Part shown: in pieces, positions 1 to 11,054 of the stretch
How positions within the stretch are numbered: position 1 is the stretch's first letter
Layout of the letters: every line of letters starts with the position of its first letter
From: Thysanoteuthis rhombus
Lineage: Eukaryota > Mollusca > Cephalopoda > Oegopsida > Thysanoteuthidae
Reading direction: 5' to 3'
Assembly (NCBI GenBank): GCA_963457665.1
Contig: OY735201.1
Coordinates: 25,861,387-25,925,386, forward strand
Length of the DNA stretch: 64,000 nt
Notes under the pieces: generated by a model
Databases searched by the model: none
Seen by the model: only the letters and a program-made list of their open reading frames with translations
What the model was told of the DNA's origin: nothing
Position numbers and translations under genes: made by a program

Positions 1-2540
1 CAAAACAAATGTGCATCAAAGGGAAGATCATTCATTTAAGCCGCCCTCCCATCAGTATTTTCGTATGAATTGTGGAAAACATATATTGTAGTCACATAGC
101 AATGTGTGGGAACTTTTTCACTGGGTATATATGAAAATTAGTTCCAGTTATCAAATTGTGAAAAATATTTCTTTGTAAATCATATGTACTCCAGGGTAAC
201 TTGGTCGATACGACATATGGTATGTGCTCATCTATACAAGAATCTAACCCATCATTCGGAAACAGAAGAAAATCCGTAAGCCGTAATGGCAAAAAGCAGA
301 GAAACTATTACAATTAATCCATATTGGAAAACTCTTTTCCAAGACTCAAAGAAGAGCAAATATGGAATGTTAGGTTGTTACCAGATGTCAGGTTAATTGG
401 AAATATCGGAGACAGGGCTGCATACAAGAGAGGAAGACAGTACACAGCCTGTATAACGACAGTATAGGTGAAAATGTCGCGTTAATCGAATTTACGAGAA
501 ATATTTGCCTGTACACATGATACAAAAGATGACAACTGATATTACTGAACACATAGCATTCGGTTGTAACGCCTCAGTGAAATATGTGCACGCATACTTT
601 TGTGGCCTATCGAAGAAATCTTCATTCCTGTAAGGTATACGTCGAAAAGAGGAACGTCTGTGTCAAACCGAGTGATTAGATATAAGTTCTATGAAAATGT
701 GTCCCAGGAAAACTTGCAGTAAGGGCAAGTAAAGCAAAGTTGCTGCACGTGTGGCACGGTACGAATCGCCTCGTCTTCATTTCTCAAACAATCAATGAAG
801 GCCCCAACATCATCAGTATCATTTGAGGGTTTTATTTAGCCCAGTCAAGATGATAAAAGATCCGAATGCTCAGCTATTCAACCAGAGCTGGCGTTTGGTG
901 TCCAAGCTACAGTTTTAAATCAGACTCCATTCTCCATGGTGTTGACCATTTGGCCACCACGACTTCAAAGAGGATTTGCATAGTAATGATAAACTGAATC
1001 ATCCGAAAATCTGCTTGAAAACTGTGCAATGAAATGGCAAATCTCGTCTTTTATCACTGCTTTTTACTGAGATGTTGTTGTGTTGAGTGTTTTCTACTTT
1101 GATCTGATTGAATCAGACCAGTTCACATCAAAGGAGAAAAACATTGACGTCTTCACTGAATCAGAAGTTGCTTTGGCTCTCTGCCAAAAACAGGTACATG
1201 GTGAAACATTGCTAAAAGTCATTGCTCTTATGCACTTTAACTCGTAAAAGACTGTTGATCCAGTGGCATAAATACGAGAAGGACCCCCACTGGAGGGGCG
1301 CACCCTGAAAGCTTTATTGATTGTAGTTCAACTACTGCATTTATATCAAAATTGAACGATAATAGATTAAAGTTGGAATCAAGTCACCAAACTGGGCCAA
1401 AATTTTTCAGCTACGTCATTGATTTTGAAAGGACTACCTATTCAACAAGCTCACAGATCTCAGTCTTTCGTACTCCTAATAATACAGCTGTGGACCTTTT
1501 GGGGTCTGCAGCTATCAAGCTGTAAGTTATTGCATTAAATTGACGTAGGGAACCTCAAAGATTTTAGTACTTGGTCCCAAAATTTCCAGCGACAACCCTG
1601 TATCGAGAATTCTAGTATAAATCAGATTTTTTACCTTGATCATCATTAACTCATCTTTTGCAGAAAACGGACATATCTGTTATTTGCCTATCTAAAAACT
1701 CAATTGATCGCAACTCAGTTCAATCTATGAGTCAGGGCTTTTGACTTTCTTTCAGTAGTTGAATTGCACCTCAATTTACATCAGAAAAATTCGGGGGATC
1801 AACCTATGACATCTTACAGTGAATGCAAAATTTCAAATGCTGATTTTCTACGCTGATATATCCTCTCACCTTTTTCCCTGCTCTGTAACCGGGCTTAGGA
1901 CACACAACACACATACACAAACGCACAAATAAGCCCACAGTGGACAATTGCATTTTTTCTATTATTCTTATTCCACTTCATTTTTTAGTTTTTCCTTCTC
2001 TTATGAATCAGTTTTTATGTTTAAGATTCCTGGTGAGAAATATAAGTCCATACAAAATGGTTGTTAAGTATCCAGCTTATTCTGTGTGAAGGTAACTTTG
2101 ATGAACGTGAAGATGAAGATACTAGCAGCAGGCTTGGGCAGTGATAAAGGTAAAATAACATTTTCTCAAAAGGAACGGGTACCCGAATCACCAAAACGCT
2201 AGATGAAATCCATCCAAAGTTGGCTTCAGAAAAAAACGTCCTCAACCATCGGCTATCTACTAAAAGATGACGCAGTAGATTAGAGAATGCCACTGACTAG
2301 CATTTGTTCACTCTCAGAGGGCCTTCAACTCATGTCACTGACAACATCGTACAATAAGGTGCAGATGCTGAAGGTCAAGGTATTGCAACATATCTACAGG
2401 CACAGCAGTTCTTTTATCAGGTTTCTTGAATACTGGGCCTTGTCAAAAAGAAAAAAAAGCTTCATATGGTTACATCTGCTCAATCAAACTCTTCTCACCC
2501 TACTTTGAGATTATCTTTCGAAACTTAGACTGGGAAAACA
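1..2540. other. Anonymous non-coding stretch
   Basis: Only short open frames of 60-90 codons are present, on both strands, without any domain I recognise or consistent codon pattern. There is no microsatellite longer than about 20 bases. I see no supported gene here. The pair of opposed frames near 2021-2508 lies just upstream of a LINE tail and could be a more decayed part of the same element. Confidence 0.6.
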
Positions 2541-3136
2541 AAAAAATCTGAATAGATAGTGAATACCTTGGTAATCTCAAATTGGTTGATGCGTTGAGAA
2601 CTAAGAGACAACAATCAGAATCGGAAACAGAAACGCACTGCTGGAGAAATCAGACCTTTATATTTATCAAGAAAAAGAACTTTCATTGAAATGCTTAAAA
2701 GAAGAGGAATCCAAACGAGGGAGTAAACCAAGTTGACAAGCTTTTGTTAAAGCAAGACGTTCGCAAAAAAATAATCCCACTCGTCCCGAAATAGGGTCTA
2801 CACCCACTGCACACCCCTCGGAACATTGGATTCAACTAGGAAAACTCACTGTCATAACTGGGAAGCATGCAAAGTGCACTGGAGAGAATCATGCCCAACA
2901 TTCCATGGGTAGGTCATAAGACATCACAGAGTATCAGAGAAAAATAGGGATTCAAGATATCACGGAACCAATATTTATCTGAAAAAGCAATGGGCTGGTC
3001 ATGCATGACTATAAAACAGCTGTTATACATCACGACTCACAACGTGGATCCCCACAGATCATAGAAATGTCTGGTGAATCTTAGGGAATGCTTATGTCCC
3101 ACGACGAACGCTTGAATAATGATGATGATGATCATA
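2540..3136 (+). mobile_element. Decayed RTE-like LINE, 3' fragment
   Basis: The plus strand carries, with frameshifts and stops, a succession of peptides typical of the region after the reverse transcriptase core of RTE-type non-LTR retrotransposons: EYLGN near 2560, IRIGNRNALLEKSDLY near 2610-2665, a SEHWIQL remnant where the family has SETWxLTK near 2820, ALERIMPN near 2875, then IREK and KAMGWSC (family: KxxWAGH) near 2935-3000. The fragment ends in a short ATG/TGA trinucleotide run at 3117-3132, the kind of simple tail these elements leave. The reverse transcriptase active site itself is not seen. No coding function remains. A second and a third copy of this end lie near 7.9 kb (plus) and 8.9 kb (minus). 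Confidence 0.6.
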
Positions 3137-3220
3137 ACAAATCGGTTGCCATGGTGATTGGGAAACAATCTTAGTCACTGTCCAGTTATATACGCTGTAT
3201 TTTTCATAATCTCTCTGTTT

Positions 3221-3223
<3 letters not shown>

Positions 3224-3304
<81 letters not shown>
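3224..3304. repeat. TA microsatellite
   Basis: Uninterrupted TA dinucleotide run of about 81 bases. Open frames read through it give poly-(Ile-Tyr) and are artefacts. Confidence 0.97.
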
Positions 3305-3308
<4 letters not shown>

Positions 3309-3429
3309 AGTCGTGTAAGTTCTATTTCCAGATGAGAAAATATGATGAATGGTGGTAATGGGCGATAACAGAATATATGATGGATGATATATTATCATTC
3401 AGAATATAAATCGGGGCAAAAATGGTGAA

Positions 3430-3432
<3 letters not shown>

Positions 3433-3503
<71 letters not shown>
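3433..3503. repeat. TA microsatellite
   Basis: Uninterrupted TA run of about 71 bases, 128 bases after the previous one, so the two form a pair around a unique spacer. Confidence 0.97.
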
Positions 3504-3504
<1 letters not shown>

Positions 3505-5328
3505 TCCATTCATAATATCCGAGTAAAACAAAGTCGTGGCTCTAATCAGTCCAGCAACAGATTATGCTCAGCTCCTTATCTATACGTTTAAATACGTGAG
3601 AGTTCATGTATCATTCCCTGCACTTTAATGAGTTTTTCAGCTTTTGGTTATTGCTTCAATCGAGATTGTAACTGTCACTTGGAATAGTGGATTCTATACC
3701 TGTTCTGAGAAGAAGGATTTAGATTTTCCATTTATTCATTGACTGTGAATGACTGAAATTTTAGTCATTGTAGCAATAGTAATTACTATCAGACATTTCT
3801 AACCTGTGAAGTTACTGGGATGAAAAAAAAACGTCTTGTGTTGCTGGTTTTAGCCTGTGGATAAAACTCCCAAAATATCTTCGTAACTAGGATCTAAATT
3901 AGACTTTGGCTATTTTCCATGACGGTCAACCGTTCATGAGAAACGACCTAGTCTTTTGCAGATGTGCAAAGATATTCAATTATAACAGGACAAAGATTTC
4001 TTTATTGTTACTTGTTTTGGGATCTGTCTCATGTTGCCGTTGTTTTCATGTCTGTCTCTTGGCCAGCTTCCATCCTTTGATCTTCAAGGAGAAACTGGTA
4101 AATTTTCTACGAGATTCTGGAATTTCTGGGACAAAACCAAAAATAACTCAAACTTCTAGCGATGTACTTTCCCTTCAAATGAAAGAAGTAAAATATTTCC
4201 CGAAGCTTTCAGTTGCTTGGTAACACAACTTGTCGTTTGGAATATTTCTCTTTAAATTGAAGAATTTTCACTTCTCTTATACGAAACCAACATCGATACC
4301 CAATATTGAATGTTCATTACTACATATATCTAATAAAGAACACCGTGTTGCTCCAATCATTCGAAATGGGGAAGTCCTGTAGATTTCTATAGTGTCTACA
4401 TGTGCCTCAGTCTAAATAAACTGACTCAGTATTTTTTCTATGGGTCGATAAATAATTACTTTCGAAGATGCACTTATAACGAGAGTAACACAGAAATGAT
4501 AACTACGTCGAACAAATCCAGGGGCGCTGTTGGAACACCTCATCGATTGCTAATATAGCTCGCAATTGAAGGCAATCAGTTTCCCGTCATTTCGATCATA
4601 TCAAGGGTCACATGATTGTCTGCCTGCTTGGACCGGAGATGTGTTGCGTACGAGCTTCAGATTGATGAGGTGGGCGCTAAAAAGCTGATTTTGAGAGTAA
4701 ACTTTAAAAAAATTGGCTCCAACGTTTTTTTAAATTCTGATACAAAGAGAATTTTCAGAAATTTAAATGTTTGTTGTCCTCTGCATATTTTTGGTTAGAT
4801 GGCTTATAAAAAGATACAAAAAATGATAAAAACTGCACGGCTCATCAGTTTGGCAAATTGTTTTCTGCTTAATAGAGAGCTGTTAGCAAAACCGTGAGTT
4901 TTGTTACCATAGTTTTTTTTCCAATTATTGATGTTACAGATTTAGGCAAGTTGTTGACGTTCAGTTTGAATATTGGTTATGACACAATCAAAATATTCGC
5001 CCAATGCTTTGAGTGGAATATATACAATATCTGAGTCGAATACATACCTATCTGCTTAATCACTAAGGAAGAAAGTCACGTGACCTCCGTCTCTTGTCAG
5101 CAAAAAAAAAAAAGAAGGATCAAATATTCTACGTAGCAGAAATGAATATTATCGGGCTCAAACTAAGATACAAAATTTTTTGCATTACAAATTGAACCCT
5201 TAAAAAGATCTACATGGGATTATCAGTAAACAGAAGGAAACATGAGCGATATGTTAAAATTTTCTGCCTTTAGCACCATTTATGCGGTCTGTACTCCCGT
5301 CACATAGTCAGCCAGCCAAACTAACGTA

Positions 5329-5330
<2 letters not shown>
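3504..5330. other. Anonymous non-coding stretch
   Basis: A 105-codon plus frame at 3906-4223 is the longest feature. Its N-terminal part has a hydrophobic run (SLLLLVLGSVSCC) and it has no recognisable domain. I treat it as chance. A possible family A fragment (a CACATAGTCAGCCAGCC-like segment) lies just before the TA array at 5331. Confidence 0.5.

Positions 5331-5399
<69 letters not shown>
5331..5399. repeat. TA microsatellite
   Basis: Pure TA run of about 69 bases, first member of a close pair. Confidence 0.97.
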
Positions 5400-5400
<1 letters not shown>

Positions 5401-5441
5401 TCCAAGCTATGACATTAGTCGTAGACTTCAGCTTTTTTCGT

Positions 5442-5443
<2 letters not shown>

Positions 5444-5497
<54 letters not shown>
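5444..5497. repeat. TA microsatellite
   Basis: Pure TA run of about 54 bases, 44 bases downstream of the previous one. Confidence 0.97.
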
Positions 5498-5503
<6 letters not shown>

Positions 5504-5726
5504 GTCATTCGCAGACAGCTGTTCCGGTGTATTACATCTCTTCAGTGTGACTATAGACTTTCCATTATCCAATCCAGTACCACCACGAAGCAAAATTGAA
5601 ACCTTCACTTCAGACCTGCAGGCCGATATCCCACCGGTTTAAGGACTACGGAACTGGACGGTCAGTAAGGCTGGATTGAAGCAATATATTTATTTACACA
5701 GAAATCTCTCATCCACCAGAGTGTTT

Positions 5727-5728
<2 letters not shown>

Positions 5729-5775
<47 letters not shown>

Positions 5776-5790
5776 TGAGAGAGAGTTAGA
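5729..5790. repeat. GA microsatellite
   Basis: GA run, perfect for about 40 bases and then interrupted (AA, TGA, TTA variants) to about 5790. Confidence 0.95.
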
Positions 5791-6055
5791 GTGACTGAGA
5801 AATCTTAGTATCTTAAACTGAAAATAAAAGGTTGTGTCCGATCAACAGAGCTTGGGAGAGGAATAGTAAAATTTCTGTACTGTTAAATTTCTGAAACAAG
5901 TCCATTGAAAACAGTTGATGAATCCAAGGATTATGTATAACATATAATAATCAATAGCAAATAATAAAATGTACTGTTCATAACACAGACTATATGAGCA
6001 TAAATACATTAAGGATTGTATTGAAAATTAAATTTCTGAACTTGAGTGTAAAGTT

Positions 6056-6119
<64 letters not shown>
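6056..6119. repeat. TA microsatellite
   Basis: TA run of 64 bases with one TAC interruption near 6074. Confidence 0.97.
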
Positions 6120-6121
<2 letters not shown>

Positions 6122-6429
6122 GCTGAACAAAGGCTCCTCCCATATCTTCCCACTAGGAGCATTTTTGTTCGAAGCTCTGTCATATTCTACTGGATAACAA
6201 TTCTTGTGTCCCCATCTTGTGTCAGGTCTCCTGCGTTTACTGTCACAAGGGCTCAAATTAGATAGAAATTTGCTCCATCTGTTCTCCTCTCCTATTGCTA
6301 TGTACACTACACATTTCAATTTTTGTTGCCCAATTACTCGTATGATATCCTTTACTCTAGCTCTTCGTCGGACCCATGTTGATATATTCATTTTCGCATT
6401 AAGACCGAATATTGTTTATTTCCAAATGG

Positions 6430-6443
6430 TTATATATATATAT

Positions 6444-6539
<96 letters not shown>
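6430..6539. repeat. TA microsatellite
   Basis: TA run of about 110 bases with one AAA interruption near 6455, among the longest in the window. The open frames at 6204-6575 and 6412-6807 exist only because of it. Confidence 0.97.
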
Positions 6540-6542
<3 letters not shown>

Positions 6543-6725
6543 TTCACGTGCAGGGTTCATCAACTGGTTCAATAGTTTTCCTGAGCTTCATATGTCAAAT
6601 AATCCTTACACTATATCTCATGATATTTTGTTATTCTCGGTGAAACCTTTAAAATATATCGAGTATACATTCATACATGCAGTGTGTTTGTGCATGTGTA
6701 TGTGTATGTGTGCGTGTGTCACTTG

Positions 6726-6726
<1 letters not shown>

Positions 6727-6789
<63 letters not shown>
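6727..6789. repeat. TTA microsatellite
   Basis: Perfect TTA trinucleotide run of 63 bases, preceded at 6681-6720 by an imperfect TG-rich segment. Gives poly-leucine in one frame, which is an artefact. Confidence 0.96.
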
Positions 6790-6791
<2 letters not shown>

Positions 6792-7106
6792 TTCTAAGAT
6801 TGGATAGCATGCCTAGCAAAAGATTACGGTAGAACGCTACATAGGAACCGAAATCCATAAATTGAAAATTCCTCCCATAAGCCATTTAACACTTAACTGT
6901 CTCTAATTATAGATACCACCAACCGAATATAAAAGTCTGACATGCATGTCTCCGGCATTTTATCGTCGCCAAGACACAAACATTAGGCGACAAGTTTGTT
7001 TTTTGTTTTTTCTCTCTTTTCTTTCCTTTCGTCAACAACATTCCCGCATTGAAGGCACGCAAAGCGACCACACAACGCGCAAATTGTATTCGTCTCGAGC
7101 GGGAGG

Positions 7107-7473
7107 ATTAGAAACCGTCACTCAAAACTGTCACCAAAAGGTTTCTCTAGTTTTCAAGTTGGTCTGAACATCTGAACATTTACTCTTCATTTTTCAAAAA
7201 AAATAAGTTTGTTTTTTTTAGTTTGTTTTACGAAAATCAAAATAGGTTTGTTTAGAGATCAAATTTTTACTGTAAGCAATCATGTTCGTTTTGTTTTTTT
7301 CTTCTTTATATACAGACATTTCTAGTGATCATTTCCCAACTAAACGCGAGAGAAATAATTTATTCAGTAATCACTGTTTAATTCAATTATTAACATTTAT
7401 CAGCCCCAACACATCATGCTGTCGAAAGACGTTGGTCACGAGACGGTTTCTCTTAAATGACTAACCAGACCTC
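7107..7473 (+). repeat. Dispersed repeat family A, full copy 1
   Basis: Starts ATTAGAAACCGTCA and finishes near GAGACGGTTTCT followed by GACTAACCAGACC. The start and the GACGGTTTCT near the end are reverse complements of each other. Between them lie shared blocks seen in other copies: GTTTCTCTAGTTTTCAAGTT just after the start, ACATTTACTCTTCATT about 90 bases in, and TGCTGTCGAAAGACGTTGGTC just before the end. There is no coding capacity. It is best described as a non-autonomous inverted-repeat element. The family is unknown to me. Confidence 0.7.
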
Positions 7474-7859
7474 AGAGTATTTCTCTTAATGTTAACATTC
7501 ATAACATTGTTTTCTTTTTCTTGATAACAAGAATTGATACTTGATATTCGGGTGTGAAAATGTACTGATTCGTCAGTAAGTTCTACTTTGTGGTTGAGGG
7601 GGTTTCGTTTTCCCTCAATCTTCAAGCGCTCATTAAAGTCGGAAAGTAAAATATTCGATTTCAAAAAAGGGCAAATCTTCCCTTCGTGTATCTAAAACAA
7701 TCTTCCGACAGGACAATTTATATCTTCTTTTTGGTCAGACCAACATTTAATCTAACCCTTTAAAGAATTGCAAAATGGCATTAGTGCTAATAAAAAGGCT
7801 GCATCCTCGAGATAGTCACCGATGGAGCTTGAACATGGAAACAAACCAAAAGATCGACC

Positions 7860-8137
7860 CCTGCCACATGCACATGGATAGATCATGCATAACGTCACAT
7901 GAAGAGATCAAGAGATATCTTTGAATATTAAAGAATAAAGAAGTGTCAGAGATATCATTGAAACCATTAAAAAAAAGAGTCAAATAGCAATGGGCTTGGC
8001 ATACTGCAAGAATATCAGGCAACCGCTTGACATCACGACTTACTATGTTGATAGCAAGGGAACTGATCAAAGGTAGAATTGATCGAAGTCTTGAACAAAT
8101 TTATACACAATTACTTCCCCTTGATAATGATGTTAGT
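7860..8137 (+). mobile_element. Decayed RTE-like LINE, 3' end
   Basis: Plus strand reads, with stops, ILKNKEVSEISLKPLKKRVK, then QWAWHTARISGNRLTSRLT near 7985-8045. This corresponds to the conserved WAGHxAR...DNRWTxR block near the end of RTE-like ORF2 proteins. It ends near a GATAATGATG tail. It resembles the 2540-3136 copy (shared GCAATGGGCTxGxCAT and TCACGACTyAC words), so both derive from one family. Confidence 0.6.
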
Positions 8138-8322
8138 TGAAATATGCCCTCCCCAGGTGCTTTTTAGTCGTTTAATTCATATGAAATCAGTTTTTCTCAT
8201 TTTTTTTCATTTTTTACGAAGACAAAGCTGTTATTAAATTTGTGCAAATGTATCATATATGATTGTATAATGCCATTTATCATATATATATACATGCATA
8301 TATAGATATATATATGTATATC

Positions 8323-8328
<6 letters not shown>

Positions 8329-8370
<42 letters not shown>

Positions 8371-8396
8371 TGTATGTGTGTGTGTATTTGTGTGTA
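8329..8396. repeat. TG microsatellite
   Basis: TG run, perfect to about 8367 and then interrupted by TTTG and TATG, preceded by an imperfect TA/TATG segment from about 8282. Confidence 0.95.
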
Positions 8397-8860
8397 TCCG
8401 TCTCTTTTTGCTGGATAGGTAGAAAAAGAAGAAAGATAAATAGAAATAAAACGTAAAAAAATAAGTACAATAAAACAATAACATTATCTCACATGACAGT
8501 CATTACATGACCCTCACCCAGAGACAGTTTGATAGATAGATAGGTAGACAGGTATGAATTTGTCTACTTTGATTTTTAATTTCAATCAGTAATTCCTTTA
8601 TACAATCTGTATCTTCCGACATCATCTAGTCCAAACATTGAATTTCTCTTCCTAATAATCACCAAGCTTGAGTACATCCTCAATCATTGGAAAATATTCC
8701 ACTACTTGTTCACTGGAAGGTATCAGGATAAAACATGGTATCGGGAGCGTGTACAAGGGAACTTCGTCATGATGAACCTGAAATCATCATCATCTACCAG
8801 CAACAACCTTTTAATGCACACTATTGGACATAGACTTTCTGCAGATTCCACCAGACCATG
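8397..8860. other. Anonymous non-coding stretch
   Basis: Nothing recognised apart from a short GATA/GACA-like simple run near 8530-8555. Confidence 0.5.
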
Positions 8861-8864
8861 CTGA

Positions 8865-9219
8865 TACGGGTGTCGCAGAGCGTATACATACTGATATTAT
8901 TTTTTGTCAGCCATACTTTTGCATATAATCTTTTAGAATACACGTTTGGCGTCGTCGTGGCCAGCGTTTCTTTGACGTTCTTTCAACATGACCAGCTCAT
9001 TTCCATTCAATTTTTTTCGGTGGCTCCACAGAATTTCTTACTTCTGCATTTGCTCTGTTTTGTGATATTCCAACGTTTTTTGAGCATGATCATCTCCAGC
9101 AATCGTTGTAGGGTTCTCAGTTTAAGGGTCAATCTTTTGGTTATGTTCCATGTTTCAGCTCCATAGGTAAATAAGAAAGAACTGAGACGATTCACCATAG
9201 GTTGGCAAACATCCGGCAC
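8865..9219 (-). pseudogene. RTE-like LINE ORF2 C-terminal fragment
   Basis: On the minus strand 9219-9007 is open and includes the block TYGAETWNITKRLTLKLRTL followed by QRLLEMIMLK, a clear match to the post-RT signature (YGxETWxLTK...LxxxQRxMERxML) of RTE/BovB-type LINE proteins. After a frame change the minus strand continues IEWK, stop, AGHVERTSKKRWPRRR near 9010-8950, matching WAGHVxR...RRxGR. The frame is then lost. The catalytic YxDD region and endonuclease are absent, so this is a 5'-truncated dead copy, opposite in orientation to the two LINE tails upstream. Confidence 0.75.
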
Positions 9220-9790
9220 GGCATGCTTGCATGCTCAACCATCGAAAAAGGAGGATATAAAACCGATTCACTATCCCGATAATCACCTGAAAAGAATAGA
9301 TAAATTATTAAACAAAATATCTGAGGGATTCAGTCCCGGTTATCGAAATCGGATACAGTCTCAGCAGTTGTGCTTTTTTTATTGTATTTCTCGGTTGTTG
9401 TTTTTCTTATAGGGGAAATGTTTATATTCATCATTTCCTTGCAGTTGTTTGCTATTTCAAGTTCTAGATAGACCGGTATTACAATGAGCATTAGAATAAA
9501 TCGTAATTGGAGGGATGAAGGAGTGGATATGAGAAAAGTTGTGGTTGGTAACAAAGAAAAAAAAAGTGAATGAATCAGAGGGAAAAGAGAAGAAAAGCAG
9601 TGCATTCAATCATAAGAAAGAGAAGAGGGTTTAAAGCGGATATTCAATCAAACAAAGTTAATGTAACTTTTATATTCTTTCAATCATCGTATTTTTTCGT
9701 CTTGATTCTCTGATATTTCATTGTTTAGTGTTTGATTATTTCGGTTTTTTTATTTGTTTAACGATTTTGAAAGTCTGCTTTCTCGTCTAT
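9220..9790. other. Anonymous non-coding stretch
   Basis: No domain or repeat recognised. The opposed open frames at 9227-9412 (plus) and 9330-9605 (minus) have low-complexity composition. Confidence 0.5.
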
Positions 9791-9799
9791 ATAGATTAA

Positions 9800-10320
9800 T
9801 GTCCTTCTCTTTGGCATTTGATTTCTTCAATCCTTCCTTTTCTCTTTACCTTTTAATTATTTCTTTCTTTATTCTTTTTTTGTTCTTTTATACCGATCAT
9901 TCTTTCTTTATTTCTATCCTTTCATTTTTCTATCCTTGCATATTTTTTTATCTTCCTATCTCTTGCTCTTTCTGTACTTGCCTATCTTTTTTTTATTCCT
10001 TCTATCCTTTCTTTTTTTTTTAGCTCCTTTTTCGCTTATTTTTAGTGTCCTTCTTTCTTACTTCCCTCCTATCTTTTCATCTCTCTAAGTTCGCCCATTC
10101 TCTTCTTATTTGAATTTTTTTTCTATATTTCCCCATCTAATCTCTGTCTTTTTCATTTTTCTTTCGTTTTTTCTTCGAGTCTTTGTTTCTTCCGTACTTC
10201 TTTCCTATCCTTCCATCTGTCTATATTTGCCTCTTCCTTTTTCTTCTTGTATTGAATTACTTCTTTTTATCTTTCATTCCTTCTTTTATTTCTGTACTTT
10301 TTCCTTTTTTGCCTTGGCAG
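9800..10320 (+). repeat. Long pyrimidine-rich tract ending in a splice-acceptor-like site
   Basis: About 500 bases made almost wholly of C and T on the plus strand, imperfect TTCTTT/TTCC arrangements with scattered A and G. It ends TTTTTTGCCTTGGCAG at 10320, which is a strong vertebrate/invertebrate-type 3' splice site with polypyrimidine tract. It may be a degenerate microsatellite, a triplex-prone mirror tract or intron sequence. Frames through it encode Ser/Phe/Leu-rich junk. Confidence 0.7.
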
Positions 10321-10399
10321 ATCGACTATGTGAAGATGCTTCACCTTATCCAGAATTCACCCCTGGAACTGTGAAAGATAAGTGTATCAGCCTTCTAAG
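10321..10399 (+). CDS. Candidate internal exon, product unknown
   Basis: Directly after the CAG acceptor there are 79 bases with a single open frame (entered with two bases of a split codon) reading RLCEDASPYPEFTPGTVKDK then CISLL. The other two frames contain stops. The segment ends CTAAG followed by GTATTT, an acceptable 5' splice site. Base composition changes abruptly from pyrimidine-only to mixed at the boundary. I do not recognise the peptide and no partner exon was found in the window, so an isolated cryptic splice pair is quite possible. Confidence 0.25.
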
Positions 10400-10647
10400 G
10401 TATTTTACATACCTGCCTAACTTGTATTGAATTCAAAGTTGTCCACATCACAGACTGCTTGCTAACCCAGCCCAGGCTATTCAACAATGGTCTGAGGGGA
10501 TGGATTCATGCTTTTCTCAGAGACATTAGTGTCAAGTAAAAGTGAACAGCTTTGATCGGTGATAGAAGTCTGTGCACCCATTCAATTGAGCGTGCCGTTA
10601 TTTTTTATATCTTGCATCTCAATTGCATTACACAAATACAAGATACT

Positions 10648-11054
10648 TTCTCAATAGAAACTGCTATGTGACCAAAATCTTTGTGCAGCATGCTTGTTGA
10701 AAATGATCAATCAAAGAGGTTAGAAAGTGGATGATCAATGAATATCTTACTTCTCTCTTTTGCTGGGCCATGATCACAGAAAATGAAGTATGAATCCATC
10801 TCCTCAGACTGTTTCGAAAACAAGTGAGAACACAAATTAGGTGATCAGTTTAGCATAAACTTATATTACAGATTGAACATCCTTCTGGAAAACAATTGGG
10901 GTGAGATTTTGAGAAATCTTTTCCATTTATATGTGGAGTGAAAGCTGAAAATTCCAGTCCTCTAGCGCCTGTATGTGCAATACAAACACAGCCAACCGGA
11001 CCTACTTGGAAAGTCTTAACAGTTTGGTGTCGATTTTGATGGAAGGTTTCTAAT
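10648..11054 (-). repeat. Dispersed repeat family A, minus copy
   Basis: Reads in the opposite orientation to the 7107 copy. It begins CAATAGAAACTGCTATGTGACC (family 3' end reversed), contains TGATCAATCA, GGATGATCAATGAAT, the ATTTAGCATAAAC-like block near 10850 and CACAGCCAACCGGACC near 10990, and ends GATTTTGATGGAAGGTTTCTAAT at the reversed family start. About 405 bases, no coding capacity. Confidence 0.65.

Noticed and set aside
3158-6807. Several open frames of 60-133 codons containing long Ile-Tyr, Leu or His-Thr repeats
   Set aside because: They exist only because TA, TTA and CA microsatellites contain no stop in one frame. Flanking residues show no domain.
9754-10430. Frames of 63-106 codons rich in Phe, Ser and Leu, resembling membrane proteins
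   Set aside because: The DNA is almost pure pyrimidine, so any frame gives hydrophobic/serine residues. Only the last 26 codons after the acceptor site are kept as an exon candidate.
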